Source: Alteromonadaceae bacterium (GTDB lineage Bacteria > Pseudomonadota > Gammaproteobacteria > Pseudomonadales > Oleiphilaceae). From it: a stretch of 64,000 bases of DNA. This document shows positions 16,432-26,647 of the stretch, in pieces. The notes under the pieces were generated by a model, which was not told the DNA's origin, searched no databases, and saw only the letters and a program-made list of their open reading frames with translations. Each line of letters starts with the position of its first letter. Positions within the stretch are counted from its first letter, which is position 1. Both the position numbers and the translations under genes were made by a program. The DNA is taken from assembly GCA_013393545.1 (NCBI GenBank), contig JABXHG010000572.1, positions 1-64,000 of the forward strand, read 5' to 3'.

Positions 16432-18144
16432 CTACTGTTCCATCTTCAGGCCGACTTTCGTCACCCGGTCCGCTTTTGTGGCCCGGGCCACCAGGGTGAC
16501 GGGCCCAAGCGTGACCCTGTCGCCTACTACCGGATGACCTTTGGTGCGCCGGGCAAAGCATTCGGCCAGTGACAATTCCGGTGCCAGACCATCGAATTCG
16601 ATGCCGTAGGCCTGCTCCACATCGCCTAGAAGGGCCTCGCCGTTCAGTACAAAGTCACCGAAGAACGCTCGTTCGGCCAGGTGCCCGGGAGCCTGCCGGC
16701 CACTGAGAGCTTTGCCCAGTTCGCCCAGAACCGACGGGGTGGCAAACATGGCGATGGTATCGCCGGCCGACACTTCCAGATCTTTGGTGGGTTGCAGACA
16801 CTGGCGTTTGCGGAACACGCCAGCCACGGCGGTGTCCACCGGCAATCGGAGTTGCCCCAGTTTCTTGGGCTGCTCCCAGTGTTTGCCCCGTAACGGGAAC
16901 AGCATCAGCTCGTGGTCCCCCGCACTGGGTGCATCCAGCGGTAACCGGCGGAATGGTTCGTTGCTTGAGGGAACCTCCAGCCCCAGCTTTCTGGCCAGGG
17001 GAGCCATGGTGGTGCCCTGCACCAGCAGTGATACCAGCACGATGAAAAACGCCGCGTGGAACACCAGCTGTGCATCGGGCAGATCGGCAATCACTGGAAA
17101 CAGCGCCAGCACAATCGGTACGGCACCCCGTAAGCCGACCCAGCTGATAAAGCCCAGCTCCCGGCGGTTAAAACCAAAAGGCCAGAGGGTTGCGAAGATG
17201 GTCAGGGGGCGAATGACGAAAATAAGTGACAAAGCGAGGATCAAGCCGGCTCCGGCCAGGGGCAGCAGATCGGTGGGGGTCACCAGGAGCCCCAGCATGA
17301 GGAACAAACACAGCTGGGCAAGCCAGGCCAGTCCGTCATGCACCTGCAGGATCATCGGCATCATGCGCACGCGGCGGTTACCGATGACGACACCGGTGAG
17401 GTAGATGGCGAGAAAGCCCGAGCCGCCCAGGGCATTCGTGGCTGAAAATACGACAATACCGGCGGCTGCAACCAGCAGTGGATATAACGCTGGTGTCAGG
17501 CGAATACGGTTGGCCAGTTGCACCACCAGGTAGCCGGCTACCGGGCCGATGGCCAGGCCCAAGCCGAATTGCCGGGCCAGCATCAATAGCGCGGAGCCGG
17601 CATCGTTGGCCCCCTGCTGGCTGATTAAGGTAACCAACATCAGGGTCAGGAAGATGGCCATCGGGTCGTTACTGCCCGATTCAATTTCCAGGGTGGCGCT
17701 CACCCGTTCATTCAAATGCAGACCCCGACCCTGAAGCAGCGAGAACACCGCAGCGGCATCGGTGGAGGAGATGATGGCACCGATCAGCAAGGCCATGAGC
17801 CAGTGCAGGTCAAAGACCCACCAGGCCACCACGGCCGCCCCCGCAGCAGTCAATGCTACCCCCACCGTGGCCAGCACCAGCGCCGGACGCAGGCCAACCC
17901 GGAAGGTTTCGACCCGGGTACGCATGCCGCCATCAAGCAAAATGACAGCCAGAGCCAGATTGGCGACAACAAAGGCGAGCTCGAAGTCGTCGAAAACAAT
18001 GCCCCCGGGGCCGTCCTCACCCATCAGCATGCCGACTACCAGGAAAATCAGCAGCACAGGCAGCCCGACCCGGCTGGACAGTGGGCTGATGACAATGCTG
18101 ATGACCAGCATCAGAGCGCCGACAAGAGTGAGCGTAGGATCCAT
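16432..18144 (-). CDS. nhaP2: K+/H+ antiporter NhaP2 (CvrA) family
   Basis: A 570-residue CPA1 antiporter. About 12-13 membrane segments occupy residues 1-390, with the transport motif IISSTDAAAVFSLL and SGSNDPMAIFLTL. A cytoplasmic TrkA-C-like domain follows (about 405-490), then a C-terminal domain with GDRVTLGPVTLVARA. This architecture is that of NhaP2/CvrA, which expels K+ (and in Vibrio Na+) in exchange for protons, helping cells at low osmolarity or acid pH. Length matches E. coli CvrA (578). It lies 63 bp upstream of the L,D-transpeptidase gene on the same strand. Confidence 0.92.
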   Translation of the reverse strand: MDPTLTLVGALMLVISIVISPLSSRVGLPVLLIFLVVGMLMGEDGPGGIVFDDFELAFVVANLALAVILLDGGMRTRVETFRVGLRPALVLATVGVALTAAGAAVVAWWVFDLHWLMALLIGAIISSTDAAAVFSLLQGRGLHLNERVSATLEIESGSNDPMAIFLTLMLVTLISQQGANDAGSALLMLARQFGLGLAIGPVAGYLVVQLANRIRLTPALYPLLVAAAGIVVFSATNALGGSGFLAIYLTGVVIGNRRVRMMPMILQVHDGLAWLAQLCLFLMLGLLVTPTDLLPLAGAGLILALSLIFVIRPLTIFATLWPFGFNRRELGFISWVGLRGAVPIVLALFPVIADLPDAQLVFHAAFFIVLVSLLVQGTTMAPLARKLGLEVPSSNEPFRRLPLDAPSAGDHELMLFPLRGKHWEQPKKLGQLRLPVDTAVAGVFRKRQCLQPTKDLEVSAGDTIAMFATPSVLGELGKALSGRQAPGHLAERAFFGDFVLNGEALLGDVEQAYGIEFDGLAPELSLAECFARRTKGHPVVGDRVTLGPVTLVARATKADRVTKVGLKMEQ

Positions 18145-18233
18145 TGGACTCCGGGTCTCAACAGGCAGCCCGCCCTGGGGCAGGCCTGGATGGTTATGAC
18201 AATGGCTGCATCAATAACTGCAGGAGGCTTACA

Positions 18234-18983
18234 TTATGCCGGCGGGAACCGGCACTCGTCACCTTCTGCCACCAGATGGATGTCGGCAAACAGTGCGCCG
18301 GTAGTAGCGCCGGTGTTATCACTGTCCGAGGCAATGGCCAGTTGCAGAGTCTGCGCTGAGCCGGTTTCGAACAGCTGTTGTAAGTCCTGCCGCAGGTTGC
18401 GTCTTTCGGTGACCCATTGTCTGGTATCTTCACTACCGGTGCGCAACACCATCATTTGGGCTCGGTCGGTGTAGGCGTTGGCTCGGGTAGTGCCGATCGG
18501 GTGTTTGTTGTCCCATACATAATTGATAGCGGCATCGGGCAAATCACTGCCATGCAGGGTACGGGCCGCGCCCAGTTTGAGGCGGGTGCCCAGGGTCATG
18601 GCGCTGCTGGGCAAATCGAAGGTGACGTACATGCGGGCGGCGTAATCGTCACCGGATTTTTTGTTCATGTCGGCCTGCTCGATGGGCTCATCCACCCACC
18701 AGCGCCAGCACAGCACCGGCGTTTTTTGCAGATCCGCCTTCAGTGGCCGGGCCAGAAGGGCCATACTCCCCTGCGCACGCGCTTCGACGGCATTAACGCC
18801 CTGATGCTGGCGCAGGCGGTAGTCGGTGGCCGGGATGTCTTCATCGAACCGCACAATTTGCCAGGGTTGTTCCGGAATCTGCTGGTACTGGCTGAAATCA
18901 CCCAGTACCACCGGCTGGCTGGCAAGAGCAGGGCCGGCGATCACAAGAGCGATACCGAATGGGGTCAGCGACCGATGAATCAT
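18234..18983 (-). CDS. DUF3047 exported protein
   Basis: A 249-residue protein with a signal peptide (1-21, ending ALAS) and a beta-rich domain containing VLCWRWWVDEPIEQADMNKKSGDDYAAR-type residues (about 95-125) and IHLVAEGDE near the end, typical of DUF3047, whose function is unknown. The start at 18983 has AGGAG at correct spacing and overlaps the preceding glycosyltransferase gene by 4 bp, so it is the third cistron of a small operon. Related operons carry the same two glycosyltransferases, suggesting a shared envelope or glycolipid task. Confidence 0.8.
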   Translation of the reverse strand: MIHRSLTPFGIALVIAGPALASQPVVLGDFSQYQQIPEQPWQIVRFDEDIPATDYRLRQHQGVNAVEARAQGSMALLARPLKADLQKTPVLCWRWWVDEPIEQADMNKKSGDDYAARMYVTFDLPSSAMTLGTRLKLGAARTLHGSDLPDAAINYVWDNKHPIGTTRANAYTDRAQMMVLRTGSEDTRQWVTERRNLRQDLQQLFETGSAQTLQLAIASDSDNTGATTGALFADIHLVAEGDECRFPPA

Positions 18984-19648
18984 GGCGTGGCTCCTGTGGT
19001 TTTCCGGGACGCCGTGGGGGAGTGCGCCGATAAAAGCGTTGGGAAGTATTGGCTGAGGTATTGAAGGTCTTCCGGTTCGTCGATATCCGATAGCGGAGCA
19101 CTTTCGTACCAGCGCCATCCCAGGCCTCGCAAGCGTTGTCGGGTGAGCGCGGCTACCTGGCTGGTGCTCCAGGGCATGTCGTGGAATAGCTCAGGTGCCG
19201 GGCGAGTCAGCCCCAGCAGGGAATAGCCGCCATCCAGCACCGGGCACAGGCAAGCGTGGTGTGTGTTCAGCGACGCTGCCATGGTGCGTAGCTGATTGGC
19301 GTTCAGATCGGGGCAATCGGTACCGATCAGGATCACCGGCGACCCTTTGGCGAGGCCCTGCCCAGAGGCTCTTTCCATTTTCTGCCCGAGATCGCCGTCG
19401 GCCTGCTGACTCAGTTCCGCCTGGCCCGCGCTGATCAGTGCTTGCCAGAAAGGCGCGTTAACCTCGGGGGCGACACACAATTCCACCGGGCCGAGGGCTG
19501 CTTTCCTGGCCTCGGCCAGGGTGTGCCTGAGCATGTGTTCGGCCAGCTGTGCTGCACCGGCTGCCCCGAGCGCCGGCATCAGACGGGTTTTGGCAAACCC
19601 GGGCCGGGGTTCCTTGGCGATGATAATGATGCGGGTTTCTGAACTCAT
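18980..19648 (-). CDS. TIGR04282-type (DUF2064) glycosyltransferase
   Basis: A 222-residue GT-A-like protein of the family annotated as arsenosugar-biosynthesis glycosyltransferase. It shows the N-terminal nucleotide-binding IIIIAKEPRPGFAKTRL, then GTDCPDLNANQL and VLDGGYSLLGL, the metal- and nucleotide-binding elements. No arsenic gene is in this window, so the name should be treated with caution. It overlaps DUF3047 by 4 bp and the broken partner glycosyltransferase upstream by 4 bp. Confidence 0.82.
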   Translation of the reverse strand: MSSETRIIIIAKEPRPGFAKTRLMPALGAAGAAQLAEHMLRHTLAEARKAALGPVELCVAPEVNAPFWQALISAGQAELSQQADGDLGQKMERASGQGLAKGSPVILIGTDCPDLNANQLRTMAASLNTHHACLCPVLDGGYSLLGLTRPAPELFHDMPWSTSQVAALTRQRLRGLGWRWYESAPLSDIDEPEDLQYLSQYFPTLLSAHSPTASRKTTGATP

Positions 19649-20284
19649 GAGTAGCGCTCCGCCAATTGTGCCGCCGGGACGCCTCGCCAGTAGGCCCAGC
19701 GCAGCTGCCACATCAGCCAGATGGTGCGCCAGCTGCCGTGGGTGTCCCACCGACGCCCCGATGTGGTCACTCTATGCTTCAGACACACCGGGGAGCGGAT
19801 TTGTTTCAAACGTTTGCAGATTTCCACATCTTCCATCAAAGGCTGTTCGGGAAAACCACCCACCTGGTTGAAGGCTGCACGGGTCATGAACAGGCTCTGG
19901 TCGCCGGTGGCAATGCCGGTCAGTCGGGAGCGGTGGTTCATGAGCCAGGCCACCATCGGGAGTATTCGGGAGCGCCCTTTAATGCGCACATCGAATCGGC
20001 CCCAGCTAATGGTCGATTGGCGTAACGAGTTCAATAAATGGGTGTCCGCGTCTGCCGGTAACCTGGTGTCGGCATGAAGAAATAACAGGCAAGAGGCGTT
20101 TGTTGCATCGGCCCCGGCGTTCATTTGTCGCGCCCGGCCCCGGGGTGCCTGGATAACGGTGAAACCTCGCTGGCGGGCCAGCGAGGCGCTGCCAGTGTTG
20201 GAGGTGGTCGAGCAGGCTGGGCAGTGCGTCCGCTTCGTTGAGTATGGGAACAATGATTGCCCAGTCATTTGGGGCTGAGGTCAT
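19645..20284 (-). pseudogene. TIGR04283-type glycosyltransferase, disrupted by deletion and frameshift
   Basis: The first 31 residues (MTSAPNDWAIIVPILNEADA and on to HLQHW) are the normal start of a GT2 glycosyltransferase. The expected next block, ending in the metal-binding DGGSxDG, is missing. The reading frame then moves by one base and resumes at GSASLARQRGFTVIQAPRGR through the intact C-terminus ending QLAERYS. The junction sits at 20187-20193 in GGCAGCG, a sequence that plausibly ended both sides of the lost stretch (microhomology). Catalytic Asp residues are absent, so the product should be inactive. First gene of the three-gene operon with the TIGR04282 protein and DUF3047. Confidence 0.85.
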
Positions 20285-20387
20285 GAGCTGTTCCGTGGGC
20301 CTTGGTATTTAACGCGTTACTCTACCACCATATCACTCATGGCCCATGCAGCCCCCGTTTGATGAACGTTTGTTGTTGGGCTTGTGG

Positions 20388-21698
20388 TCAGTGCAGTTTT
20401 AGTCTGGGTTTCATGGCACGGCTGATTTTATCCATCAGCCAGATGATGCCTGTACGCACGAAGCCGTGCAGCGCCACTTGGTGCATGCGGTAGAGCGATA
20501 CATAGAAGAGTCTGGCGACTTTACCCTCAATGTACATGCTGCGCCCCCCAAGGTTACCCATCAGGTTGCCCACGGTGGTATAGCGACTAAAGTTGATCAG
20601 CGAACCGTGATCGTTGTACACGAAGGGCACTGCGGCCTTGCCTTTCAGTCGATTGCGCAGGGTTTCATACAAGGCATCGGCTTGCTGGTGAGCTGCCTGA
20701 GCCCTCGGTGGCACCGGCTGTTTAGATCGAGGCTGCGGGCAGGCGGCGCAGTCGCCGAAGGCAAAAATGCTGCTATCCCGGGTGGATTGAAGTGTTTGGT
20801 CGACCACCAGCTGATTACTGCCATTGCTTTCCAGTCCATCAAGTCCTGCCAGAAAAGTGGGTGCCTTGATACCAGCGGCCCAGATGGTCATCTCCGACAG
20901 CCGTTCAGTACCGTCTTTCATGATCAGGCTGTCTTTCCTGATTTCTTTGACTGGCTGGCCTGTCAGCACCTGAATATTCTGGCGCTGCAATTCGCGGGTG
21001 GCACCGGCGGACAGGCGGGTGGGAAGTGCCGGCAGGATGCGCTCGGCCGCCTCAATCACCGTGATGGAGACATCGGAGGGCTTGAGGTGATTCATGCCGT
21101 AAACCGGCAACTCCCGGGAGGCCATTCGCAATTCCGCCGCCAGTTCCACGCCGGTTGCCCCCGCACCGATGATGCTGATGTTGAGTTTGTGGTGTTGGTT
21201 CAACAGCGCTTCGTGGTTTTTTCTGAGGAACGCATTAAGCATAAGGTTGTGAAAGCGTCGTGCCTGCCGCAGGCAGTCCAGAAACAGGCAATGGTCCTGT
21301 GCACCGGGTGTTCCGAAGTCGTTGGCGGTACTGCCAACGGCGAGAACCAGTGTGTCGTAGTGTAATCGTCTCTCTGGAACCACCTCTTGGCCTTCTTCGT
21401 CATGGAAGGGCGCGATTGTGATTTCCTTGTCGGCACGATTCAGTCCACTCATCCGGCCTAGTTGAAACTCGTAGTGGTGTTTACGGGCGTGAGCACGATA
21501 ATTGACTTCGTTGGCGCTGGCGTCCAGCGAGCCCGAGGCCACTTCGTGCAGCAAAGGCTTCCAGACGTGAGTCAGCCCGGCGTCTACCAGTGAAATCCGG
21601 GCCTTTTTTTTCCGGCCCAGATGGTTGCCCAGACGGGTGACCAGTTCCAGGCCCCCGGCTCCGCCGCCGACTACCACAATGTGATGCAGATTACCCAT
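20388..21698 (-). CDS. ndh: Type II NADH dehydrogenase (copy 1)
   Basis: A 436-residue non-proton-pumping NADH:quinone oxidoreductase. FAD binding is shown by VVVGGGAGGLELVTRLG at the N-terminus and IFAFGDCAACPQP near residue 310. The NADH site is ISIIGAGATGVELAAELR (about 174-190). The C-terminal region (about 365-436) forms the amphipathic membrane-binding helices. It would pass electrons from NADH, for example from aldehyde oxidation, to the quinone pool. A very similar 436-residue paralogue lies at 56111-57421 in the same orientation, bracketing the alcohol-oxidation island. Confidence 0.93.
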   Translation of the reverse strand: MGNLHHIVVVGGGAGGLELVTRLGNHLGRKKKARISLVDAGLTHVWKPLLHEVASGSLDASANEVNYRAHARKHHYEFQLGRMSGLNRADKEITIAPFHDEEGQEVVPERRLHYDTLVLAVGSTANDFGTPGAQDHCLFLDCLRQARRFHNLMLNAFLRKNHEALLNQHHKLNISIIGAGATGVELAAELRMASRELPVYGMNHLKPSDVSITVIEAAERILPALPTRLSAGATRELQRQNIQVLTGQPVKEIRKDSLIMKDGTERLSEMTIWAAGIKAPTFLAGLDGLESNGSNQLVVDQTLQSTRDSSIFAFGDCAACPQPRSKQPVPPRAQAAHQQADALYETLRNRLKGKAAVPFVYNDHGSLINFSRYTTVGNLMGNLGGRSMYIEGKVARLFYVSLYRMHQVALHGFVRTGIIWLMDKISRAMKPRLKLH

Positions 21699-21921
21699 GA
21701 AATCAGCTCTTTAAAGAAATGAGAGCCAAACAATCTCGAAGAACTTGTGGAAAACTGCTTGGCTATCGTCTCTCATCGGGGCTGAGTTTCGCCTCGCTAT
21801 GCTAAGACGCAGTGCCGAAACAGAAAATCGCACCAGGGTGTTGATTGAGTAGTGCCTTTGGCCAGGGTCACAGGGTTAAAAGCGGGGGAATCCGTTGGCG
21901 CCTTCAGGCTCCGGGGCAAGG

Positions 21922-23583
21922 TCAGGAAACGGGCAACAACAGACTGGTGATCAGCGCTCTGAGGCGATTTGGTTTGACTGGCTTGTTCAGGATGGGGAGC
22001 CCTCTGGAGCGCATCATTTTACGAGTTTCATCGCTGTGATCGGCCGTAATGAGCGCCGCTGGTACGTCTTTGGACAGCTGGGCTCTCAGTGCCTCAATGG
22101 CCTGACATCCGGTATGCCCGTTGTCCAGATGAAAGTCCGCGAGGATCACAAGTGGTGTCACACCCTGTTGTATGTGGCTCAGGGCCGAGGCTTCGTTGTG
22201 GGCCAGATGCACTCGGCAGTTCCAGCGCTCCAACAGGCGTGCCATGCTTTCCAGCACCATGGGCTCGTTATCAATCACCAGAATATCGGCACCCGAGAAT
22301 CCGTTGCTGGCAGCGGCCGGATACTTTTCCGGGGTTGGTGTGCGCAGGGGTAGGCGTTGCTCAAATGGTACTGTGATGGAAAATGTCGATCCGTTCCCGG
22401 GGCGGGATGATACCGATATTTTGTAGCCCAGCATGCGAGCCATGCGGTCGACAATCGCCAGGCCCAGGCCAACGCCCTGACGCCCCCTCGTGTCTTGCGG
22501 CAAGAGCTGATGAAATTCCGTGAAAATTTCCTGTAGCTTGTCTTCGGCAATACCAACGCCAGTATCCCGGACTTCAATACTGACAGTTTCGCCACACTCC
22601 CGAACTCGCAATATCACGCCGCCGGAGTTTGTATAACGAAAGGCATTACTCAGAAGGTTGCGAACCATTCGGGTCAGCATGCGTGGATCGGTATGCAGCC
22701 TGGCCGCTTTAAGACGCATGCGAAAATCCAGCCCGGCATGAGCGGCAACTGCCCGAAATTCATCACCGAGGCCCCTGAGAAGGGCCTCAAGGTCTGTTTC
22801 GACAAGGTCCGGACGCATGGATTGCTGGTCCAGTTTGGATATATCAAGGAGGTCAGCCAGTAATTCCTCTGCCCCCTCCAGAGCCCGGTGTACCTGATTC
22901 ACCATTCTGCTTTCCTGCCTTGGCAGTGGCGAGTCCTGCAGGGCGGAGATCATAAGGCGAGCGGCGTTCAGGGGTTGCAGCAGATCATGGCTGGCTGCCG
23001 CGAGATATTTGTCCTTGCTGACAATGGCATCCTGCAGTGCTGCTGTGCGTTCCTCCACCCGTTGCTCCAACTCCTGATTAAGCTTCTCCAGCTTTGCCCT
23101 TGCCTGCACACGCTCGGTTATATCGGCGACAAAAGCCTCTACGACTTCGGGGCCCAGATCTGGTCGCCTCAGGAGTGTGACCGCCACGTGAACCGGTGTG
23201 TAATCGGCCCGCATGAACCGGGTTTCCCGGGCACTGAGGTTGCCATAATCCAGCAGTTCCTGTCGGATGGTGTCGAACTCATCGGAACTGCAAAACAGCT
23301 GTTCGCGAAGCCGAATGACTTTTTGGGTTAGTTGTTCAGGGTTTTCGTAGCCGCACAATCCCGCCATGGCAGGGTTGCAGGCCAGAAAGCCGCCTCGAAG
23401 GTTGGCCTGGAAAATACCGTGCAGTGCGTTTTCGAACAGCCACTTGTAACGGTTGCGTTCCTGTTCAAGCTCCTCAATACGGGCCTGCAGGGCGGGATAG
23501 TAATTTTTGCGAACCGACTGACTGCCCAGGCCCAGCAAATCGCCGATGTTGTAATTGTCCTGGTTGTCAGAGGGCTTCTTCAT
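21922..23583 (-). CDS. ercS: PAS hybrid sensor histidine kinase, ErcS-like
   Basis: A 553-residue cytoplasmic kinase: N-terminal coil, PAS domain (about 45-160), coiled linker, HisKA with H199 in LAAASHDLLQPLNA, an ATPase domain (about 300-415) with DTGVGIAEDKL and GVGLGLAIVDRM, and a receiver domain (about 430-550) with the phospho-Asp in LADFHLDNGHTG. No membrane segment. It overlaps ercA by 17 bp and is co-directional, as in pseudomonads where ErcS belongs to the ethanol-oxidation regulatory cascade. It resembles PedS1 in this window in its LLQPLNAARL box and C-terminal receiver. Confidence 0.85.
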   Translation of the reverse strand: MKKPSDNQDNYNIGDLLGLGSQSVRKNYYPALQARIEELEQERNRYKWLFENALHGIFQANLRGGFLACNPAMAGLCGYENPEQLTQKVIRLREQLFCSSDEFDTIRQELLDYGNLSARETRFMRADYTPVHVAVTLLRRPDLGPEVVEAFVADITERVQARAKLEKLNQELEQRVEERTAALQDAIVSKDKYLAAASHDLLQPLNAARLMISALQDSPLPRQESRMVNQVHRALEGAEELLADLLDISKLDQQSMRPDLVETDLEALLRGLGDEFRAVAAHAGLDFRMRLKAARLHTDPRMLTRMVRNLLSNAFRYTNSGGVILRVRECGETVSIEVRDTGVGIAEDKLQEIFTEFHQLLPQDTRGRQGVGLGLAIVDRMARMLGYKISVSSRPGNGSTFSITVPFEQRLPLRTPTPEKYPAAASNGFSGADILVIDNEPMVLESMARLLERWNCRVHLAHNEASALSHIQQGVTPLVILADFHLDNGHTGCQAIEALRAQLSKDVPAALITADHSDETRKMMRSRGLPILNKPVKPNRLRALITSLLLPVS

Positions 23584-24730
23584 AAACCACCTGCACGTCT
23601 TTGATTGACGACTTGCGGGGATTAGTCAGGATGCAGGGGTCCTGAAGTGCATACCCCGACAGCGAAGGGATATCCGAGATTTTAACGCCAAGCTGCCCCA
23701 GCCTCGCTTCCAGGCCCACGGCCTTCTTGAATTCGATAATGCGCTGCATCAGGCGTTTTTTGACCTCGGTGGATGACATGCCCCGTGTGTCAATATCCAT
23801 CGCCTCGGCCACGCGGCGGAAGCGATCCGAGGAAGACGGGAAGTTGTAGGCCACCACGTGCTCAAGCAGCAGCGCGTTGCAGAGTCCGTGCGGCAGGTCG
23901 AGAAAACCGCCCAGGCTGTGTGACATGGCGTGAACCGCGCCGAGGATTGCATTCGAGAACGCCAGTCCCGCCTGCATGGAGGCCAGCATTACCTGTTCCC
24001 GGAGCCTGGCATCCGAGGGGTTGCTCACCAGTGGAATCAGGTTGCGATTAATCAGCCGTATTGCTTCCAGGGCATGGGTATCCGTAAGCGGACCGCTGCC
24101 GGTTGAGACAAAGGCTTCAATGGCGTGCACAAGAGCGTCCACGCCAGTGCAAGCGGTCAGGTACGCATCCATGGTCTCGGTGACTTCCGGATCAATCAAA
24201 GAGACATCAGGGACCACCGCTTTGCTGATAATGGAAAATTTGAACCGACGCTCAGGGTCCGAAATGATGGCGAACTGGGAGACATCGGCGGAACTGCCCG
24301 CAGTGGTGGGGATCAGAATCAAGGGCGGAGATGGGTTGGTGATGGTGTCCACACCCTCGAATTCCAGAATGCTGCGTCCGTGGGTCGCGACAATGCCGAT
24401 ACCCTTGGCGCAGTCCATCGGGCTGCCACCGCCAATGGCAACGATTACGTCACACTGACTGGATTTGTATTGCTCCGCGCCGGCCATCACCTCCTCTACC
24501 CTGGGATTGGGCGATACATTGGTGAATACGGTGGTTTCAATCCCTGCCTCGGTCAGCAGAGTAACAATTTCATTAACCCAGCCCGCGGCGGCCACTCCCG
24601 GGTCAGAGACCAGAAAAACCCGGCGTGCCCCAAAATTGCTGGCGAAATTGGCCACCGACTGTCGCGAACCGGTGCCAAAAACGATCTCCGGGGACACAAA
24701 CTTGCGGAGCGCTGAAATATCGTGGCTCAT
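23567..24730 (-). CDS. ercA: Iron-containing alcohol dehydrogenase ErcA
   Basis: A 387-residue group III alcohol dehydrogenase. NAD-binding IAIGGGSPMDCAKG (about 98-110) and the metal site DALVHAIEAF, HAMSHSLGGFLDLPHG match the iron-dependent family. In Pseudomonas aeruginosa the ErcA homologue has a regulatory rather than catabolic role in ethanol oxidation; the overlap with an ErcS-like kinase here supports that. It lies downstream of the pqqH gene on the same strand. Confidence 0.88.
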   Translation of the reverse strand: MSHDISALRKFVSPEIVFGTGSRQSVANFASNFGARRVFLVSDPGVAAAGWVNEIVTLLTEAGIETTVFTNVSPNPRVEEVMAGAEQYKSSQCDVIVAIGGGSPMDCAKGIGIVATHGRSILEFEGVDTITNPSPPLILIPTTAGSSADVSQFAIISDPERRFKFSIISKAVVPDVSLIDPEVTETMDAYLTACTGVDALVHAIEAFVSTGSGPLTDTHALEAIRLINRNLIPLVSNPSDARLREQVMLASMQAGLAFSNAILGAVHAMSHSLGGFLDLPHGLCNALLLEHVVAYNFPSSSDRFRRVAEAMDIDTRGMSSTEVKKRLMQRIIEFKKAVGLEARLGQLGVKISDIPSLSGYALQDPCILTNPRKSSIKDVQVVYEEAL

Positions 24731-24796
24731 GGGCGTGATTCTCGTCGGTATATTCTTGTAATAATCCCGACAGTTTATATCAACTTTTCGCGGTAA

Positions 24797-26647
24797 TCAT
24801 GGGGGGATCCGTCGGTGGCACTGATAAAAATCATGCAGCTCATTTAAAACTTTCACCTGATTGTCCGGACACCGGAAACCATGGCCCTCCAATTCGAACC
24901 AGTGTAGTTCCGCGCGCCCTCCGGCGGCCTCGATGGCTCTGACCATGGAACGTGTTTGTTCCGGTACTACCACGGTGTCTTGCCCCCCCTGGAAGAACAC
25001 CACGGGCGCGTTGATGGACGTAGCCTGTTCACAGGGGGTGCGTCTGACCCAACGTTGATCATGGTCCGCCGGGTGACCGAGCAGCCAGTCCAGATACCCG
25101 GATTCAAAGCGATGGGTCTGCTGGCGCAATCGCCATGGGTCGGTCACTCCAAACAGGCTGGCACCGCCACTGAACCGGTCGCTGGCAATCAGCGCCATGA
25201 GCGCGGTGTAGCCGCCCGAGCTGCGCCCCTGGATGAATATCGCAGGACTATCAATTTCGCCCTGTTCGGCCAGATGCCGGGCGGCTCTCTCCATGTCTTG
25301 CACGTCATGGACGCCCCAGTTGCCGGCCAGCGTCTCTCGGAACGCCCGACCAAAACCACTGCTTCCGCGATAGTTTACTTCGGCCACGGCAAAGCCCCGC
25401 TGGCACCAGAACTGGATCTGCGGGTTGTAAACCGGGTACGCCGCAGAGGTCGGGCCGCCGTGAGCCATCAGGATCAGGGGCACGAGTTCCTGGTGAGTTG
25501 GTCGTGGTCGGTAAAGAAAACCATGCACCGGGAACTCACAGTCGCCGGATGCCGGAACACAGAAGGTTTCCGGTCGGGCGGTTTCGGCCAGGGGTGTTTC
25601 GCCACCGGCAAGCACGCGAACGTGCTGCGTTTCGGGAGTGATTTCGATGATGGCATCCAGCCGATGATCCGAGCGGGCGATGCAAAAGAGTCGACTTTCT
25701 TGCGGTGATAGCGCCCGAAAATCCGTAAAGTTTTCAGCCACACGGATCTCCTGGCTTTCATCGGGGCGGATCAGCCATAACTCACCGGCGCCCTGGTTGT
25801 ATCTAACCGTTGCCCGATGGCCATCCTTCAGTACGCAGTGATGTCGTTCTCCCAATTGCCAGGGCGCGTTGGCGTGGTCCAGATCCGGTGCCGAAAGAGC
25901 GGTCCAGCGAGTTGGATCCTGCCATTGTGCCAATACCCAAGGTTGCCACCAACCGGCGTGGTCGGAGAGGACATGCAGGGTCCGGCCGTGAAACGTTGGT
26001 TGCTGGATGCTGCCGATGGAGGGGGGAAGCACCTTTCGGGCCCGGCCCAGGCCGCCGCCGTCGTGGACGTCGGCCAGCCACAGGCTGCTTCGGTGCCAGG
26101 GCATATCCGGCAGCTGCCAACTGATCCATGCCATCTGACGGCCATCGCCGGAGATCACCGGAGCACCGTAAAAGTCCTCGCCTTGATGCAATTGCTGGCA
26201 GTTGCCATCCAGATCTATTGCCACCAGGGTCTGGCACTGGTTGTGTTCACGTACCGCCAGTACGCGGTTGTGTGCGGGGTCTGCCACCAGCCCGCCCCAT
26301 TTGCTGCCGTCTGGTGCGGTCAGAGGAGTGATCCCGGATGTGTCGATTGCCAACGACACCACCTGCTGGTCCTCGGTCACCATCACCAGATAACGGTCCA
26401 GAACGACCATGGAACCCCCGCCATAGCCGTTAACACGACTGCCGATACCAGCATCAAGGGTGTCAAAGGAAATAACGCGGGCACCATTGAACCAACGGGG
26501 CCGGGCTTTGCCGCTGGATGGCTCCATCTCCAGCCAGAACAGGCCCGCGTCGCTGGCGACCAGTCCCGCACGTTGAGCGTGGCCGGCGCAGACCGCCTCT
26601 GCGGTAAGCGGCTTAGCTCCGGAAAAACAGGCGGGAATTGCCGGCAT
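24797..26647 (-). CDS. pqqH: S9 prolyl-oligopeptidase-like protein, PqqH type
   Basis: A 616-residue serine peptidase: N-terminal beta-propeller-like region (about 20-350) and C-terminal alpha/beta-hydrolase (about 370-616). The catalytic triad is S476 in GRSSGGY, D557 in GGQDTVV and H589 in EGHGF. It is the last gene of the pqq operon and overlaps pqqE by 35 bp. Pseudomonas strains have a similar gene at this place; no zinc-peptidase pqqF occurs in the window. Processing of the PqqA peptide is a reasonable but unproven role. No signal peptide is seen. Confidence 0.82.
   Translation of the reverse strand: MPAIPACFSGAKPLTAEAVCAGHAQRAGLVASDAGLFWLEMEPSSGKARPRWFNGARVISFDTLDAGIGSRVNGYGGGSMVVLDRYLVMVTEDQQVVSLAIDTSGITPLTAPDGSKWGGLVADPAHNRVLAVREHNQCQTLVAIDLDGNCQQLHQGEDFYGAPVISGDGRQMAWISWQLPDMPWHRSSLWLADVHDGGGLGRARKVLPPSIGSIQQPTFHGRTLHVLSDHAGWWQPWVLAQWQDPTRWTALSAPDLDHANAPWQLGERHHCVLKDGHRATVRYNQGAGELWLIRPDESQEIRVAENFTDFRALSPQESRLFCIARSDHRLDAIIEITPETQHVRVLAGGETPLAETARPETFCVPASGDCEFPVHGFLYRPRPTHQELVPLILMAHGGPTSAAYPVYNPQIQFWCQRGFAVAEVNYRGSSGFGRAFRETLAGNWGVHDVQDMERAARHLAEQGEIDSPAIFIQGRSSGGYTALMALIASDRFSGGASLFGVTDPWRLRQQTHRFESGYLDWLLGHPADHDQRWVRRTPCEQATSINAPVVFFQGGQDTVVVPEQTRSMVRAIEAAGGRAELHWFELEGHGFRCPDNQVKVLNELHDFYQCHRRIPP

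Noticed and set aside
18234..20284. Arsenosugar biosynthesis locus
   Set aside because: The two glycosyltransferase families carry that label, but no ArsM, arsenic transporter or arsenic regulator is present and one glycosyltransferase is broken.
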